Shown here piece after piece: positions 27,627 through 35,769 of a stretch of DNA of 64,000 nt (position 1 is the stretch's first letter; each line of letters begins with the position of its first letter). A model generated the notes under the pieces. That model was not told the origin of the DNA and did no database searches. It saw only the letters and a program-made list of their open reading frames with translations. The translations under genes and the position numbers were made by a program. Location: contig NZ_CP009962.1 in NCBI RefSeq assembly GCF_000786695.1, forward strand, positions 4,712,001 through 4,776,000. Reading direction: 5' to 3'. The DNA is from Collimonas arenae. GTDB lineage: Bacteria > Pseudomonadota > Gammaproteobacteria > Burkholderiales > Burkholderiaceae_D.

Positions 27627-27687
27627 GTCATTTTTCCTCGCTGTGACGCAGCTGATTTTCACACCCCCTGTGGTGTGGAAAAATGAC
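27627..27687. terminator. Inverted repeat after AraC paralogue 3
   Basis: GTCATTTTTCC at 27627-27637 is the exact reverse complement of GGAAAAATGAC at 27677-27687. An inner CACACC/GGTGTG pair lies between them. It may be a terminator, or the trace of a small mobile element between paralogues 3 and 4. Confidence 0.5.
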
Positions 27688-27831
27688 GTTCTGATGAACG
27701 ACCTTTACCCTCCCCGCACACTTTAACGAAGCCGACAAGTGTGGAGAGCGTGCCTTAAAAATTGTGAAGACAATAACAGGCACGCCGGATTTTAAGTAAT
27801 ACATTGACACAACAAATTAGATTAATCTTTA

Positions 27832-28878
27832 ATGGAACCTACAGTCACTTCATCCCGAGAGAGTAGCGTGAGGACCTTTGCAAACGGATATGTTTCTAGC
27901 GCTTATGTCCGAGCTCTATTTGAATACTTAAAAACTGAAGGGGTCGATGCCTCAGCATTACTTGGCATAGCTGAACCAGAATCCGTTGACCACATTCTTT
28001 TGCGGTTTCCAATGCAACGCTGGGTCTCTTTTTTACGATCCGCCGCAGCGCATCTGGGAGATCCCTTGCTAGGCCTGAAATTAGGGCAAACAATCAGAGC
28101 GTCTGATTTTGGCGTGCTGGGCTATATCTTTGCTTCCAGCCCCAATCTTCGAACGACATTTCTGCGTTTGCAAGAATATGAGCGTCTTCTGCATGAAGTG
28201 GACGGACGTCCAGTGCAAAATATTGTCGATGGCACTGATCTGATCATTAAATGGTCGGGAGAAAGCTCACATGATCACGGCAGGCTCTCCCACGAATTTG
28301 GACTTGCCGCATTGTGCAAAATTTCTCGTGACATAGCCAATGTGGCTCCACTTGCAAAAGAAATTTGCTTTGTCAATTCTGAACCACTTGACACTAAGCC
28401 CTTCACTGATTTTTTCGGATGCGACGTATTGTTTAACCAGCCGGCGACGGCCTTGCGAATCCCTATAAGAAACCTGAGAGCTCCCCTCTGCCAGCCCGAT
28501 CCGACATTGATCCATATCCTGGAAAAACAGGCTGAAGAATTTCTGGCGCAGCTCCCGAAGGAAAGCGAATTCGTGATGCATGTCCGGCGCTGCATAGCAA
28601 ATCTCTTGCATGGCGGAGAACCGGCGCTTGAACAAGTCGCCAGCACGCTTTCCATCGCGCCTCGGACTTTACGACGGCGTCTTCAGGAATATGAAACGAC
28701 CTTTCGCGAACTGCTTGACGATATTCGTAAGCATATGGCGGAACAGTATTTACGCGACCCAAACCTGCAGCTGACTGATGTAGCGCAACTGCTGGGGTAT
28801 TCAGAGCAAAGCGCCTTCCAGCGCGCGTTCTTGCGTTGGACAGGGACCACTCCCAAGACCTTTCAAAGGAAAACGTAA
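27832..28878 (+). CDS. AraC-family regulator, tandem paralogue 4
   Basis: 348 residues from the ATG at 27832, but a GTG at 27868 (after GAGAGAG) gives an N-terminus collinear with the three other copies and may be the true start. Sensor domain YVSSAYVRALFEYLKTEGVD onward; C-terminal helix-turn-helix pair EQVASTLSIAPRTLRRRLQEYE and QLTDVAQLLGYSEQSAFQRAFLRWTG. It has the most changes in the linker (LLHGGEPALEQ instead of LIHSGEPGLEQ). Last gene of the array; the leader is short and unlike copies A-C. Confidence 0.88.
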   Translation: MEPTVTSSRESSVRTFANGYVSSAYVRALFEYLKTEGVDASALLGIAEPESVDHILLRFPMQRWVSFLRSAAAHLGDPLLGLKLGQTIRASDFGVLGYIFASSPNLRTTFLRLQEYERLLHEVDGRPVQNIVDGTDLIIKWSGESSHDHGRLSHEFGLAALCKISRDIANVAPLAKEICFVNSEPLDTKPFTDFFGCDVLFNQPATALRIPIRNLRAPLCQPDPTLIHILEKQAEEFLAQLPKESEFVMHVRRCIANLLHGGEPALEQVASTLSIAPRTLRRRLQEYETTFRELLDDIRKHMAEQYLRDPNLQLTDVAQLLGYSEQSAFQRAFLRWTGTTPKTFQRKT

Positions 28879-29260
28879 GGTTGATGTTCTATGAAAGTAC
28901 GTCATTTGACGTCGCGGACAACCCGCTCATTGTTCCAGATAACTAACCCGGAATATTTGTTCGACAAGTTTCGCAAACGGCGCCAGCGACTCTTTTCGGC
29001 CGGAACAGCACATCTCGACAGGAATTATTTCCGGTAGCCGCGGCGCTCCTTCCATCCACGTACCCGATGGAATTCATTTGGGGCCGCGCCAAATTTTAAC
29101 CGAGTGCCATTATCCGCACGGGCAGAATGACCGCTTGAAACGCTTGTCACACAAGCTTACACATTTCACATGAAAGTCGGTAGGCGTGATCGCTGCGTGG
29201 GGCGTTTTCCTTCGGGTGGATTGCCATTCCTGGAAATCCCTTATTTGGAGAATCAATTTT
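28879..29260. other. Intergenic, nothing recognised
   Basis: About 380 bases between the AraC array and the next small gene. GC content rises back to the genomic level. No credible open frame. The bases before 29261 would hold the promoter of the secreted protein gene. Confidence 0.4.
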
Positions 29261-29521
29261 ATGAAACTCAAAACACTCCCAGTGCTCTTGTGCACTCTGT
29301 GCGTCGTCACCGTCGCTTTTGCCGATGAACTTCATAACAAGGCAATGGCAGCAACCCACGATTTGCAGCAAGCCATCAGCGAAATGCACGTTATCCAGCA
29401 GGAGCACGGCGGTCAGTTTGGCGGCCACATGAAGCGCGCGGAACAATTGGCCCGGCAAGCTGAGCAGGAACGCGACGCCGCCTTGCAATACTATCGGGCA
29501 AACCATCCAGGCTGGCAGTAA
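29261..29521 (+). CDS. Small secreted helical protein, unknown
   Basis: 86 residues from the ATG at 29261, with GGAG upstream and a signal peptide (MKLKTLPVLLCTLCVVTVAFA). The mature part (about 65 residues) is predicted to be helical, His-, Gln- and Glu-rich (ELHNKAMAATHDLQQAISEMHVIQQEHGG), ending YRANHPGWQ. It is a probable periplasmic small protein of unknown role. The several His residues could bind metal, but this is speculative. A hairpin follows 67 bases after the stop. Confidence 0.7.
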   Translation: MKLKTLPVLLCTLCVVTVAFADELHNKAMAATHDLQQAISEMHVIQQEHGGQFGGHMKRAEQLARQAEQERDAALQYYRANHPGWQ

Positions 29522-29587
29522 GCTAACGCGCCATTGCTAACTGCTGCACTTCACTTTATCGGGTAACTACGCCGCAAAAGTTGAAGC

Positions 29588-29613
29588 CACCGCCTGACCC
29601 GGTTCAGGCGGTG
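29588..29613 (+). terminator. Hairpin after the small secreted protein gene
   Basis: Perfect 10-bp stem (CACCGCCTGA with its complement) and 6-base loop. There is no T-run, so termination strength is uncertain. Confidence 0.5.
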
Positions 29614-29617
29614 CAAT

Positions 29618-29728
29618 GTCCTCCCAAGTGATCACATCACGGAAGAATCAGCCATCACGTTTTCCGTCGCACTAGTCATTTAATAAATTTGCCCCCCCCC
29701 GCTCAAAGCCGCGCAAAATGCCGCTATC
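29618..29728. repeat. Diverged direct repeat, left copy (tRNA-Gly upstream-like)
   Basis: About 110 bases alignable with 35658-35769, the region immediately upstream of tRNA-Gly. Shared blocks in order: GATCACA, GCCATCAC, a TTTCC stretch, CATTTA..AAATTTGC, a CCCCGCTCAAA run and AAAATGC. No tRNA gene follows this copy. Confidence 0.65.
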
Positions 29729-29973
29729 AGCGACAACCATATCTGTGGCCTTGCTCGGATTGTTGAGGCTCGCGTCGTATTCATCAGCAACCGCAGAGTC
29801 CAGGGTCTGCTCATAAAAAACTGCGCTCCCGAGAAAGTATTTTTGACACCTATGCTTACCAATATGATCACCGCAACTGTAGTTGTTTGTAACAGCTAGC
29901 GCATGGCGCAGGTCGATAGCGTAGCCTTAGCGCTGCGCCGCTCTTCAAGTCAACCCTACCTGCCCGTCATCGC

Positions 29974-30924
29974 ATGTCTTCGCTTTCCGTCTCATTAGTG
30001 CCATTGCACAAAATCATTTCCACCTCATCACAACATATCAAAAAAATCATCTCCTGCTTAATCGTGATTTTCGTGACGATCGGTGTTACAGGTTGTGCCA
30101 TCGAACCGGTTCCGGTGTCATCTCAAACGGCAGAGCGATTGAAATCCCAACCGCCGATTCGGTTCCTGCTAACTTTCGACGACGGCCCGGCCCGCCCAAG
30201 GACTGACAATCCGACACTATCCATACTGAACACGCTCGCGAACAATCCGCTACAACCTGGCATCAAAGCCCTCTTTTTTGTGCAAACCCGCTCGTCAGGT
30301 GCTGGCGAGACGGACTTTGGGCGAACCATATTGCAGCGTGAAATTGGTGAAGGTCATTTGCTTGGCTTTCATACTGCCACGCCACATCACGCAAACCATC
30401 GCTTCCTTAACCCCGAAATATTCGAGCAATCGCTAAACGATGGCATTGCCGACATTGTTTCGATTCAGGGAAGTGCGCCGAAACTGGTTCGCCCGCCGTT
30501 CTGGAACTACGACAAGCGGACTTTCGCCGCTTACCAGCAGCATGGCATGCACATCCTGTTGACGGACTTGAGCGCGAACGACGGCAAGATATATGGTTTC
30601 AAGGCCAGTCTGAGAAGACGCTCCAACATGCTGCATCTGTTGACTGACGTGCGCGAGCGGATTGCCGCAGGCGAGTTGCCGGCGGTCGATGGAAATATCC
30701 CGGTGGTGGTGACTTTTCACGATATAAATAGCTACACCGCCGATCACATGGCGGAATATTTGCAAATACTGATGGATTGCGCGCGGGCGGTCCAACTGCC
30801 GACTGCAACCAAGCCGTTTTACGACGACAAGGCCGCGCTGGAGCGTGCTGCCCTGGCAAGAAGCATACGTGACAGTGCACAAGTTGTCCGCCTGCCTGGA
30901 TTCTGGAACTGGCTGTGGGAGTAG
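29974..30924 (+). CDS. NodB-type polysaccharide deacetylase, lipoprotein
   Basis: 316 residues. A hydrophobic N-terminal segment is followed by a lipobox-like IGVTGC (Cys about residue 41), so a lipid-anchored envelope protein is likely. The NodB homology domain shows motif 1 LTFDDGP, a motif-2 candidate HHANH and motif 3 RPPFWNYD, with VVTFHD near the C-terminus. The family hydrolyses N- or O-acetyl groups on cell-wall or extracellular polysaccharide. Motif 2 deviates from the usual HSxxH. It lies at the left end of the region bracketed by the direct repeats and does not form an obvious operon. Confidence 0.82.
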   Translation: MSSLSVSLVPLHKIISTSSQHIKKIISCLIVIFVTIGVTGCAIEPVPVSSQTAERLKSQPPIRFLLTFDDGPARPRTDNPTLSILNTLANNPLQPGIKALFFVQTRSSGAGETDFGRTILQREIGEGHLLGFHTATPHHANHRFLNPEIFEQSLNDGIADIVSIQGSAPKLVRPPFWNYDKRTFAAYQQHGMHILLTDLSANDGKIYGFKASLRRRSNMLHLLTDVRERIAAGELPAVDGNIPVVVTFHDINSYTADHMAEYLQILMDCARAVQLPTATKPFYDDKAALERAALARSIRDSAQVVRLPGFWNWLWE

Positions 30925-31093
30925 ATGCAGGCAATCGTTGTTACGCTTCCATACATTGCCGTCCATGAAGGATTTGCTTACCTGTTTCTATCTTCGATTC
31001 CTATCGCGGCCCGACGACAGCACCAAGGTATTGCCTGCTGAGACGTTGCTGTTGACATTGGTCACGTCTGCGCCGTTGCCATTGCCTCGACTA

Positions 31094-31876
31094 TCAGCGG
31101 CAACCATACCCAGCCTCAATCACCAGCTCCGTCCCGCTGACAAACCGGCTCGCATCCGACGCCAGATACAGAATCCCCGCCGCCACATCCGTCGCTGAAC
31201 CCCGGCCCGTCAGCATCTGCACTTCCGCCAGATCAACCAGCCTCTGCGTCAGGTCGCCCTGCTTGCGCAAGGCCTCCACCTGCGCCGGTGGCCGTGAAAA
31301 CCCCGGATGGATCGTATTGACGCGGATATTGCGCGCCGCATAGCGCATCGCATTCATGTTAGCCATCCGCAGCGCCGCCTTCGCCGCATGGTCCGCCGCT
31401 TCATGTCGCTCATCCTCCAGGGCACACAAGGACAGCACATTGACGATAGAACCGCCACCGGCCCGCTCCATCGCCGCAATCACGTGCTTGGAACACAAGA
31501 TGCTGCCGTTGACGTTGGCCGACATGGCCTTTTCCCACTGCGCCAGCGAGAGTCCCTGCGCCGACGGATTATCGGCATCTATGCCAGCGCTGTTGACCAG
31601 GATATCGATACGGCCGAAATGACCTTCGACCGCCCCCATCACCCGCCGCACCGCGTTGCGGTCGCTGACATCGAGCGACCAGAACCTGGCCCGGCCCTGT
31701 GTGCTGCCAAGCAGCCAGGCGACGACCTGCCCCTCCTGCTCGCGCACGTCCAGGATCGCCAGCCGGGCGCCAGCAGTGGAAAGGGCACAGGCGATGTGGA
31801 GCGCGATGCCGCGTGCGGCGCCGGTGACCAGGGCGACTTTGTTTTTGAGGGAGAAGTAGGCGTTGAGTTGGTTCAT
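31094..31876 (-). CDS. SDR-family oxidoreductase with His at the catalytic Tyr position
   Basis: 260 residues from the ATG at 31876 (GAGGA six bases upstream). Cofactor motif TGAARGIA near the N-terminus, then NSAGID (usually NNAG) and the typical C-terminal GRGSATDVAAGILYLASDASRFVSG segment. The active-site block reads LSLCALEDERHEAADHAAKAAL: the YxxxK motif has become HxxxK (His about residue 163, Lys 167). The fold is a classical short-chain dehydrogenase/reductase. Loss of the Tyr suggests reduced or no dehydrogenase activity, unless the protein has another role. Substrate unknown. Confidence 0.85.
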   Translation of the reverse strand: MNQLNAYFSLKNKVALVTGAARGIALHIACALSTAGARLAILDVREQEGQVVAWLLGSTQGRARFWSLDVSDRNAVRRVMGAVEGHFGRIDILVNSAGIDADNPSAQGLSLAQWEKAMSANVNGSILCSKHVIAAMERAGGGSIVNVLSLCALEDERHEAADHAAKAALRMANMNAMRYAARNIRVNTIHPGFSRPPAQVEALRKQGDLTQRLVDLAEVQMLTGRGSATDVAAGILYLASDASRFVSGTELVIEAGYGCR

Positions 31877-32143
31877 GTTGGTCCTCGCGACATGCATTGC
31901 TCCCAAATCATGGGGCTTCTGGTTTTTGATTGATCCCGGCAGAGGTCAGCCATGCGCCGCGCTGGGAATGAGGCGTTGCCATTCATCGATATTGCAGATG
32001 TTGTGCGTTAAACCATGTCTAAAAATTATTACGCATGTAGTTGGAATAAAAATCATAAAAATGACTTATCACGTTATTAGTTGCAATATACATCATTTTC
32101 GTCAGGAGGGGATAGATCGACACTTCATGTCATCTAATGATAC

Positions 32144-32155
32144 GGAGGCGCCTCC
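32144..32155. promoter_or_regulatory. 12-bp perfect palindrome over the XRE ribosome binding site
   Basis: GGAGGCGCCTCC is self-complementary, contains the GGAGG ribosome binding site, and abuts the TTG start of the XRE-type gene. It could be an autoregulatory operator for the helix-turn-helix protein; this is inference. Confidence 0.4.
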
Positions 32156-32514
32156 TTGGACGATCAGGCAAAACTACGCGACAAAACACTTTCCAAACTG
32201 GTTGGCGCTCGTTTGGCGGCGAGACGCAAGGAACTGAAACTTACGCAAGCGGACTTGGCAGAAAAACTGGGAATCGAGAGGAAAGCGTTTCACGTCTGGA
32301 AACGGGTGTCATATCAGCCTCTCTGGGGAGACTGTCGACATTAGCGGATGCGCTGGATATTTCGATGGAAAACCTGCTGCGTGATGTATCAGTTCATCCC
32401 AGCGATCAGGCGGCAAGTCTGATTGCTGCAATTGAAGATTTACCTGAGAAAAAGCGTACCTTGGTTCTTCGAACAGCAACAGAATTGGCAGCGATTTTGA
32501 AGACAGAGAAATAA
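32156..32514 (+). pseudogene. XRE-family regulator, frameshifted
   Basis: Two overlapping frames together encode one helix-turn-helix protein of about 119 residues. Frame 1 starts at TTG 32156 (KLVGARLAARRKELKLTQADLAEKLGIE). Frame 2 continues with EESVSRLETGVISASLGRL and ends at 32514. The switch falls at about 32275-32285, where inserting one G (making GAGGAG) restores a perfect XRE domain with the recognition helix EESVSRLETG. The shift is in the middle of the DNA-binding domain, so the encoded product is non-functional unless there is a sequencing error or a programmed shift. The C-terminal part (DISMENLL...) belongs to the phage- and plasmid-type regulators. It lies upstream of the retron. 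Confidence 0.75.
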
Positions 32515-32584
32515 GAATCGACGAGACAAGAAGATTCGCTGTGCTGCCCCTACACCTAAAGTTAAATAGTTGATACCGTTTGGT

Positions 32585-32851
32585 TTAGTATTCAGACGCC
32601 AGCATCACCGTCGTGTATCTACGGTCCCATTCCGTGATGACATAGATTTTTTCATCTGCCACTACGTAAGCTGACAGGATTCTTTCACCTGCACGGACTG
32701 CGGTTTCGTTCATCTCTTTGTCGCCGGTAGAAAGATCACCCCAGTCGCCACTAACGTGCCGGTGAAGCAAATCTAGTGGTGATGTATCGTGGCCGTTGAG
32801 ATAAGCAATCGCCGCAGGCGTTGCAAGAACTTGTACGAGTTGGAACAGCAT
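32585..32851 (-). CDS. Small protein, unknown (88 aa), near retron
   Basis: 88 residues (MLFQLVQVLATPAAIAYL..., ending TTVMLASEY), rich in charged residues, with a motif YLNGHDTSPLDLLHRHVSGDWGDL and a likely beta C-terminus. Proteins with this HVSGDWGDL block are, as far as I recall, small proteins of mobile elements and plasmids with no known function. It is divergent from the retron, the two starts being about 130 bases from the retron RNA candidate. Its ribosome binding site is not obvious. Confidence 0.6.
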   Translation of the reverse strand: MLFQLVQVLATPAAIAYLNGHDTSPLDLLHRHVSGDWGDLSTGDKEMNETAVRAGERILSAYVVADEKIYVITEWDRRYTTVMLASEY

Positions 32852-32964
32852 GATCGATCACTTATTATGGATGAGATCAATACAGTCCAGCAGATCACGT
32901 CATCAAATCAACAGCAATTTCAATTCTTAGATTTTCTAAGTATGTGTGTATTGGGCAAGATTCG

Positions 32965-32973
32965 TGCTAGACT
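32965..32973 (+). promoter_or_regulatory. Candidate extended -10 promoter of the retron RNA
   Basis: TGCTAGACT fits the extended -10 pattern TGnTAnnnT and would place the transcription start at about 32980, just before the closing helix of the retron RNA at 32981. No good -35 is seen, as is common for extended -10 promoters. Confidence 0.35.
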
Positions 32974-32980
32974 TCGCGAG

Positions 32981-33107
32981 GGCTTATAGATAGATTTTTT
33001 GTCATGCATCGTGACACGTGAAATAAACGTTAGGCAGCATTGCCTATGAATATACTTAGCAATATCCTAGCGGTAAACGTTAAGCTGCATAGGAGTATCT
33101 ATAGGCC
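32981..33107 (+). ncRNA. Candidate retron msr-msd RNA
   Basis: The two ends form a 12-bp helix: GGCTTATAGATA (32981-32992) pairs with TATCTATAGGCC (33096-33107), with a single G-U pair. This is the a1/a2 closing helix expected of a retron. A G follows the first strand directly (32993) and is the best candidate for the branching guanosine. Inside are stem-loops GTCAT..GTGAC (33001-33015) and TAGGCA GCAT TGCCTA (33031-33046). A longer hairpin closed by CCTATG (33042-33047) with CATAGG (33088-33093) contains CTTAGC/GTTAAG and would be the msd template. The RT gene starts 24 bases after the helix. The 127-nt size is in the retron range. The fold was read by eye. Confidence 0.75.
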
Positions 33108-33131
33108 CACTTTATTGCGGCCACTCAATCG

Positions 33132-34874
33132 ATGACCCAACTAAAAAACTTAAAAGCAGCGATATCTTTAAACGACGTTGCCACCATACTTGGGTTTACT
33201 CCAAAAGCTCTCGCATACATACTTTACAAAATACCCAGTGCAGAAAAATATGCACATTTTGACATTCCCAAACGCTCTGGTGGAATTCGAAAGATCAGCG
33301 CACCAGTCGCCAGATTAAAGAAGCTACAAACTCGATTAGCTCTCACGCTTCAACAGTGCATTATTGAGATAAATACTTCGCTTAAGGTAAAAAATGTGCT
33401 GTCTCATGCTTTCACACCGAAATTTTCGATTATCACCAATGCGGTAAACCATCGAAACAAACGCTTCGTTTTCAACTTAGATCTTGAAAATTTCTTCGGA
33501 ACCATTAATTTTGGGCGTGTGCGTGGATTTTTTATTGAAAACAGGAACTTTCAGCTTCATCCAGACGTTGCCACGGTTCTAGCTCAAATTGCCTGCCATG
33601 AGAACATGCTGCCGCAAGGCAGCCCAAGCTCGCCGGTGATTTCAAATTTGATTGGCCATATACTCGACATTCGTTTAGCAGAACTTGCACACAAAACTGG
33701 TTGTACATACTCGCGTTACGCTGATGACTTAACCTTTTCAACCAATAAAGCCAATTTCCCATCTAGAGTGGCTCAATTAATCAACCAAACAACACACGAA
33801 TGGAATACAGGCAAAGAGCTTGAGCGACTCATCTTGAAGGCCGGCTTTACAATCAACTCGTCTAAAACACGTATGCAATACGAGTCCAATCGTCAAGAAG
33901 TTACCGGACTTATCGTCAACAAAAAAATAAACACGCGAACGGAGTATAGGCATTTGGTGCGCGCAATGGCTCACAATTTATACAAAACTGGCCAATTTTA
34001 TAAGACCGAAACAGTTCGCGATGCAACAGGAGCTCTAGTGCACACTAAAGTTGACGGTACAGTGAGCCAGCTCAACGGAATGCTAAGTTTTGTCGATTCT
34101 GTAGGAGTTTACAATCTCGAAAAAAATGAGCCAAAAGAATTTTCGGTAACTAAGCATAAGGATGCAAAGCCAGAAGCGAAACTATCTGCTATTGAAACCG
34201 TGTACCGCCGTGTTTTATTTTTCAAGAATTTTTACTCTCCAGAATACCCAGTTATTCTATGTGAAGGTAAGACTGACAGCGTGTACATTAAGGCCGCGCT
34301 ACGAAAATTGGTTGACGATTTTCCAAATCTAGCAGTGAAAAAAAATGGCAAAGTCGAATCTAAAATTCGCTTCTTTAACTATACGAAGACAGCGGACAGG
34401 ATAATGAATTTGAATGGCGGAACTGGGCAAATTAATAAATTCATTGTTGACTATGCGCCGAATTGCAAGAAGATTTCTGCAAAAGGACAATTGATGCCGG
34501 TAATCGTACTTATCGACAATGATGAAGGTGCTAAAGGTATCTACAGCACAGTCAGTAAAGTGACAAAGAAGGAAGTAAAAAATACCGATGATTTCTTCTT
34601 CGTTGCAGAAAATCTATACATTGTTGCCACTCCCCTCTTGGAAGGAAAGCAAAGCACCATTGAAGATTTTTTCGAGCCATATGTAAGAGATACAAAGCTC
34701 CATGGAAAGAGCTTCAGTGGGAAAAACACTTTTGATCCACACACTCAGTACGGGAAACACTACTTCGCGGAATATGTTGTAAAAAAAGACGAATCAAAGA
34801 TCAGTTTTGAAGGTTTCAGACCAATTCTGGCTAGGCTTGATGCCGCATTAAGCGACTATAAAAAGAAAACTTAA
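33132..34874 (+). CDS. Retron reverse transcriptase fused to TOPRIM domain (Ec67-like)
   Basis: 580 residues. The RT domain (about residues 1-320) carries the retron signature NAVNH (103-107), the FNLDLENFF active-site block (Asp about 117), LPQGSPSSP, the catalytic YADD (196-199) and VTG (257-259). After a linker, a C-terminal TOPRIM domain has Glu in CEGKTD (378) and DND (462-464), and the length resembles the known Ec67 RT-TOPRIM fusion (586 residues). Retrons prime cDNA synthesis from the branching G of the upstream RNA, and the RT-msDNA complex guards the effector against phage; here the TOPRIM domain would be the nuclease effector. AT-rich codon use suggests transfer. The 88-residue gene upstream and the 201-residue gene downstream are possible partners. 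Confidence 0.95.
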   Translation: MTQLKNLKAAISLNDVATILGFTPKALAYILYKIPSAEKYAHFDIPKRSGGIRKISAPVARLKKLQTRLALTLQQCIIEINTSLKVKNVLSHAFTPKFSIITNAVNHRNKRFVFNLDLENFFGTINFGRVRGFFIENRNFQLHPDVATVLAQIACHENMLPQGSPSSPVISNLIGHILDIRLAELAHKTGCTYSRYADDLTFSTNKANFPSRVAQLINQTTHEWNTGKELERLILKAGFTINSSKTRMQYESNRQEVTGLIVNKKINTRTEYRHLVRAMAHNLYKTGQFYKTETVRDATGALVHTKVDGTVSQLNGMLSFVDSVGVYNLEKNEPKEFSVTKHKDAKPEAKLSAIETVYRRVLFFKNFYSPEYPVILCEGKTDSVYIKAALRKLVDDFPNLAVKKNGKVESKIRFFNYTKTADRIMNLNGGTGQINKFIVDYAPNCKKISAKGQLMPVIVLIDNDEGAKGIYSTVSKVTKKEVKNTDDFFFVAENLYIVATPLLEGKQSTIEDFFEPYVRDTKLHGKSFSGKNTFDPHTQYGKHYFAEYVVKKDESKISFEGFRPILARLDAALSDYKKKT

Positions 34875-35048
34875 GATGTATTGATTACGTCGAGATATTT
34901 TGTGACCTGAAGCTGCATGACAACAACAAAAACACTTCATCGGGTTCCAACAAAACAAAAAATGTCCATACGAGATTGAAACGCGTCAGCATGAAGATCA
35001 TGTCTAATCGAATATGATTAGTTTCTTCGATAATGTAGAAAGCAGAAC

Positions 35049-35654
35049 ATGACCATATCTTTAGATGAAAATAAAGCTGATTGGAAGCGCTCGATCAATT
35101 ATGCGTGTATGCACTTTTTACGAGTGGTTCTGTGGCGTCAAGGCGCAGCATCAAACGATATTGTAGACACGCTCGCTGCCGAGCTCACCAAGAAGGTGGA
35201 GCATTTGGCAGAGTGGTGCCAAGAACAAAGAGGCGATACAGAAATCCTTGGCCGAGCCATTTCTTATCTCGCGACACATCATGACGGTCCTTGGAAGGGA
35301 CCAGACTGGTTTGTAGACTCACTGCATATACTGATTGAAATTGCAGTGCCGAATACGGGTCTGGATGATACAACTGCTGAGTTTTTGGCGGATATGCAAC
35401 GAGGTATTTCACAATCTCAGCAAAACGCACCAACTGCCCGAGAAAATCTTCGTGTTACAGATGAGGTAGCGAGAGACGTACGGATGCTGCAGGAAGCTGG
35501 CTGCGAATATGGCCTTATCTCCTCGCTTCTTGATTTGAATGAAGCTATCTTTCACGGTGAAGTACTAACGGAAAACCAGAATGGTCTATTACTTACAGCC
35601 GCTACTGCGGCGCCGTTTGCTCGCCAGGAACGGTTATCCCGACAAATTGATTGA
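35049..35654 (+). CDS. Unknown protein downstream of retron RT (201 aa)
   Basis: 201 residues, mostly helical, without signal peptide or membrane segment (MTISLDENKADWKRS..., ending ARQERLSRQID). Motifs to note: VEHLAEWCQEQRGDTEILGRAISYLATHHDGPW and LHILIEIAVPNTGLDDTTAEFLADMQRG. I do not recognise a family. It starts 174 bases after the RT stop on the same strand and ends three bases before the right direct repeat, so it belongs to the same bracketed island. It could be a passenger or an additional retron component; nothing in its sequence decides this. Confidence 0.65.
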   Translation: MTISLDENKADWKRSINYACMHFLRVVLWRQGAASNDIVDTLAAELTKKVEHLAEWCQEQRGDTEILGRAISYLATHHDGPWKGPDWFVDSLHILIEIAVPNTGLDDTTAEFLADMQRGISQSQQNAPTARENLRVTDEVARDVRMLQEAGCEYGLISSLLDLNEAIFHGEVLTENQNGLLLTAATAAPFARQERLSRQID

Positions 35655-35657
35655 GAC

Positions 35658-35769
35658 GTCATCCGTCAAGCGATCACACCTCGGAGAAAGCGGCCATCAC
35701 ATTTCCCATCCCACCAGCCATTTACCAAATTTGCAAACCCCGCTCAAACCCGCGTAAAATGCGGGCATC
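35658..35769. repeat. Diverged direct repeat, right copy (tRNA-Gly upstream region)
   Basis: About 112 bases ending directly at the 5' end of tRNA-Gly and alignable with 29618-29728. It starts three bases after the stop of the 201-residue gene. It presumably contains the tRNA promoter. Confidence 0.65.

Noticed and set aside
32137..32514. Frame starting MIRRRLLGRSG as an independent gene
   Set aside because: Only its second half looks like protein (XRE domain end). The first half is out of frame with the TTG-started N-terminal part, so it is scored as one broken gene.
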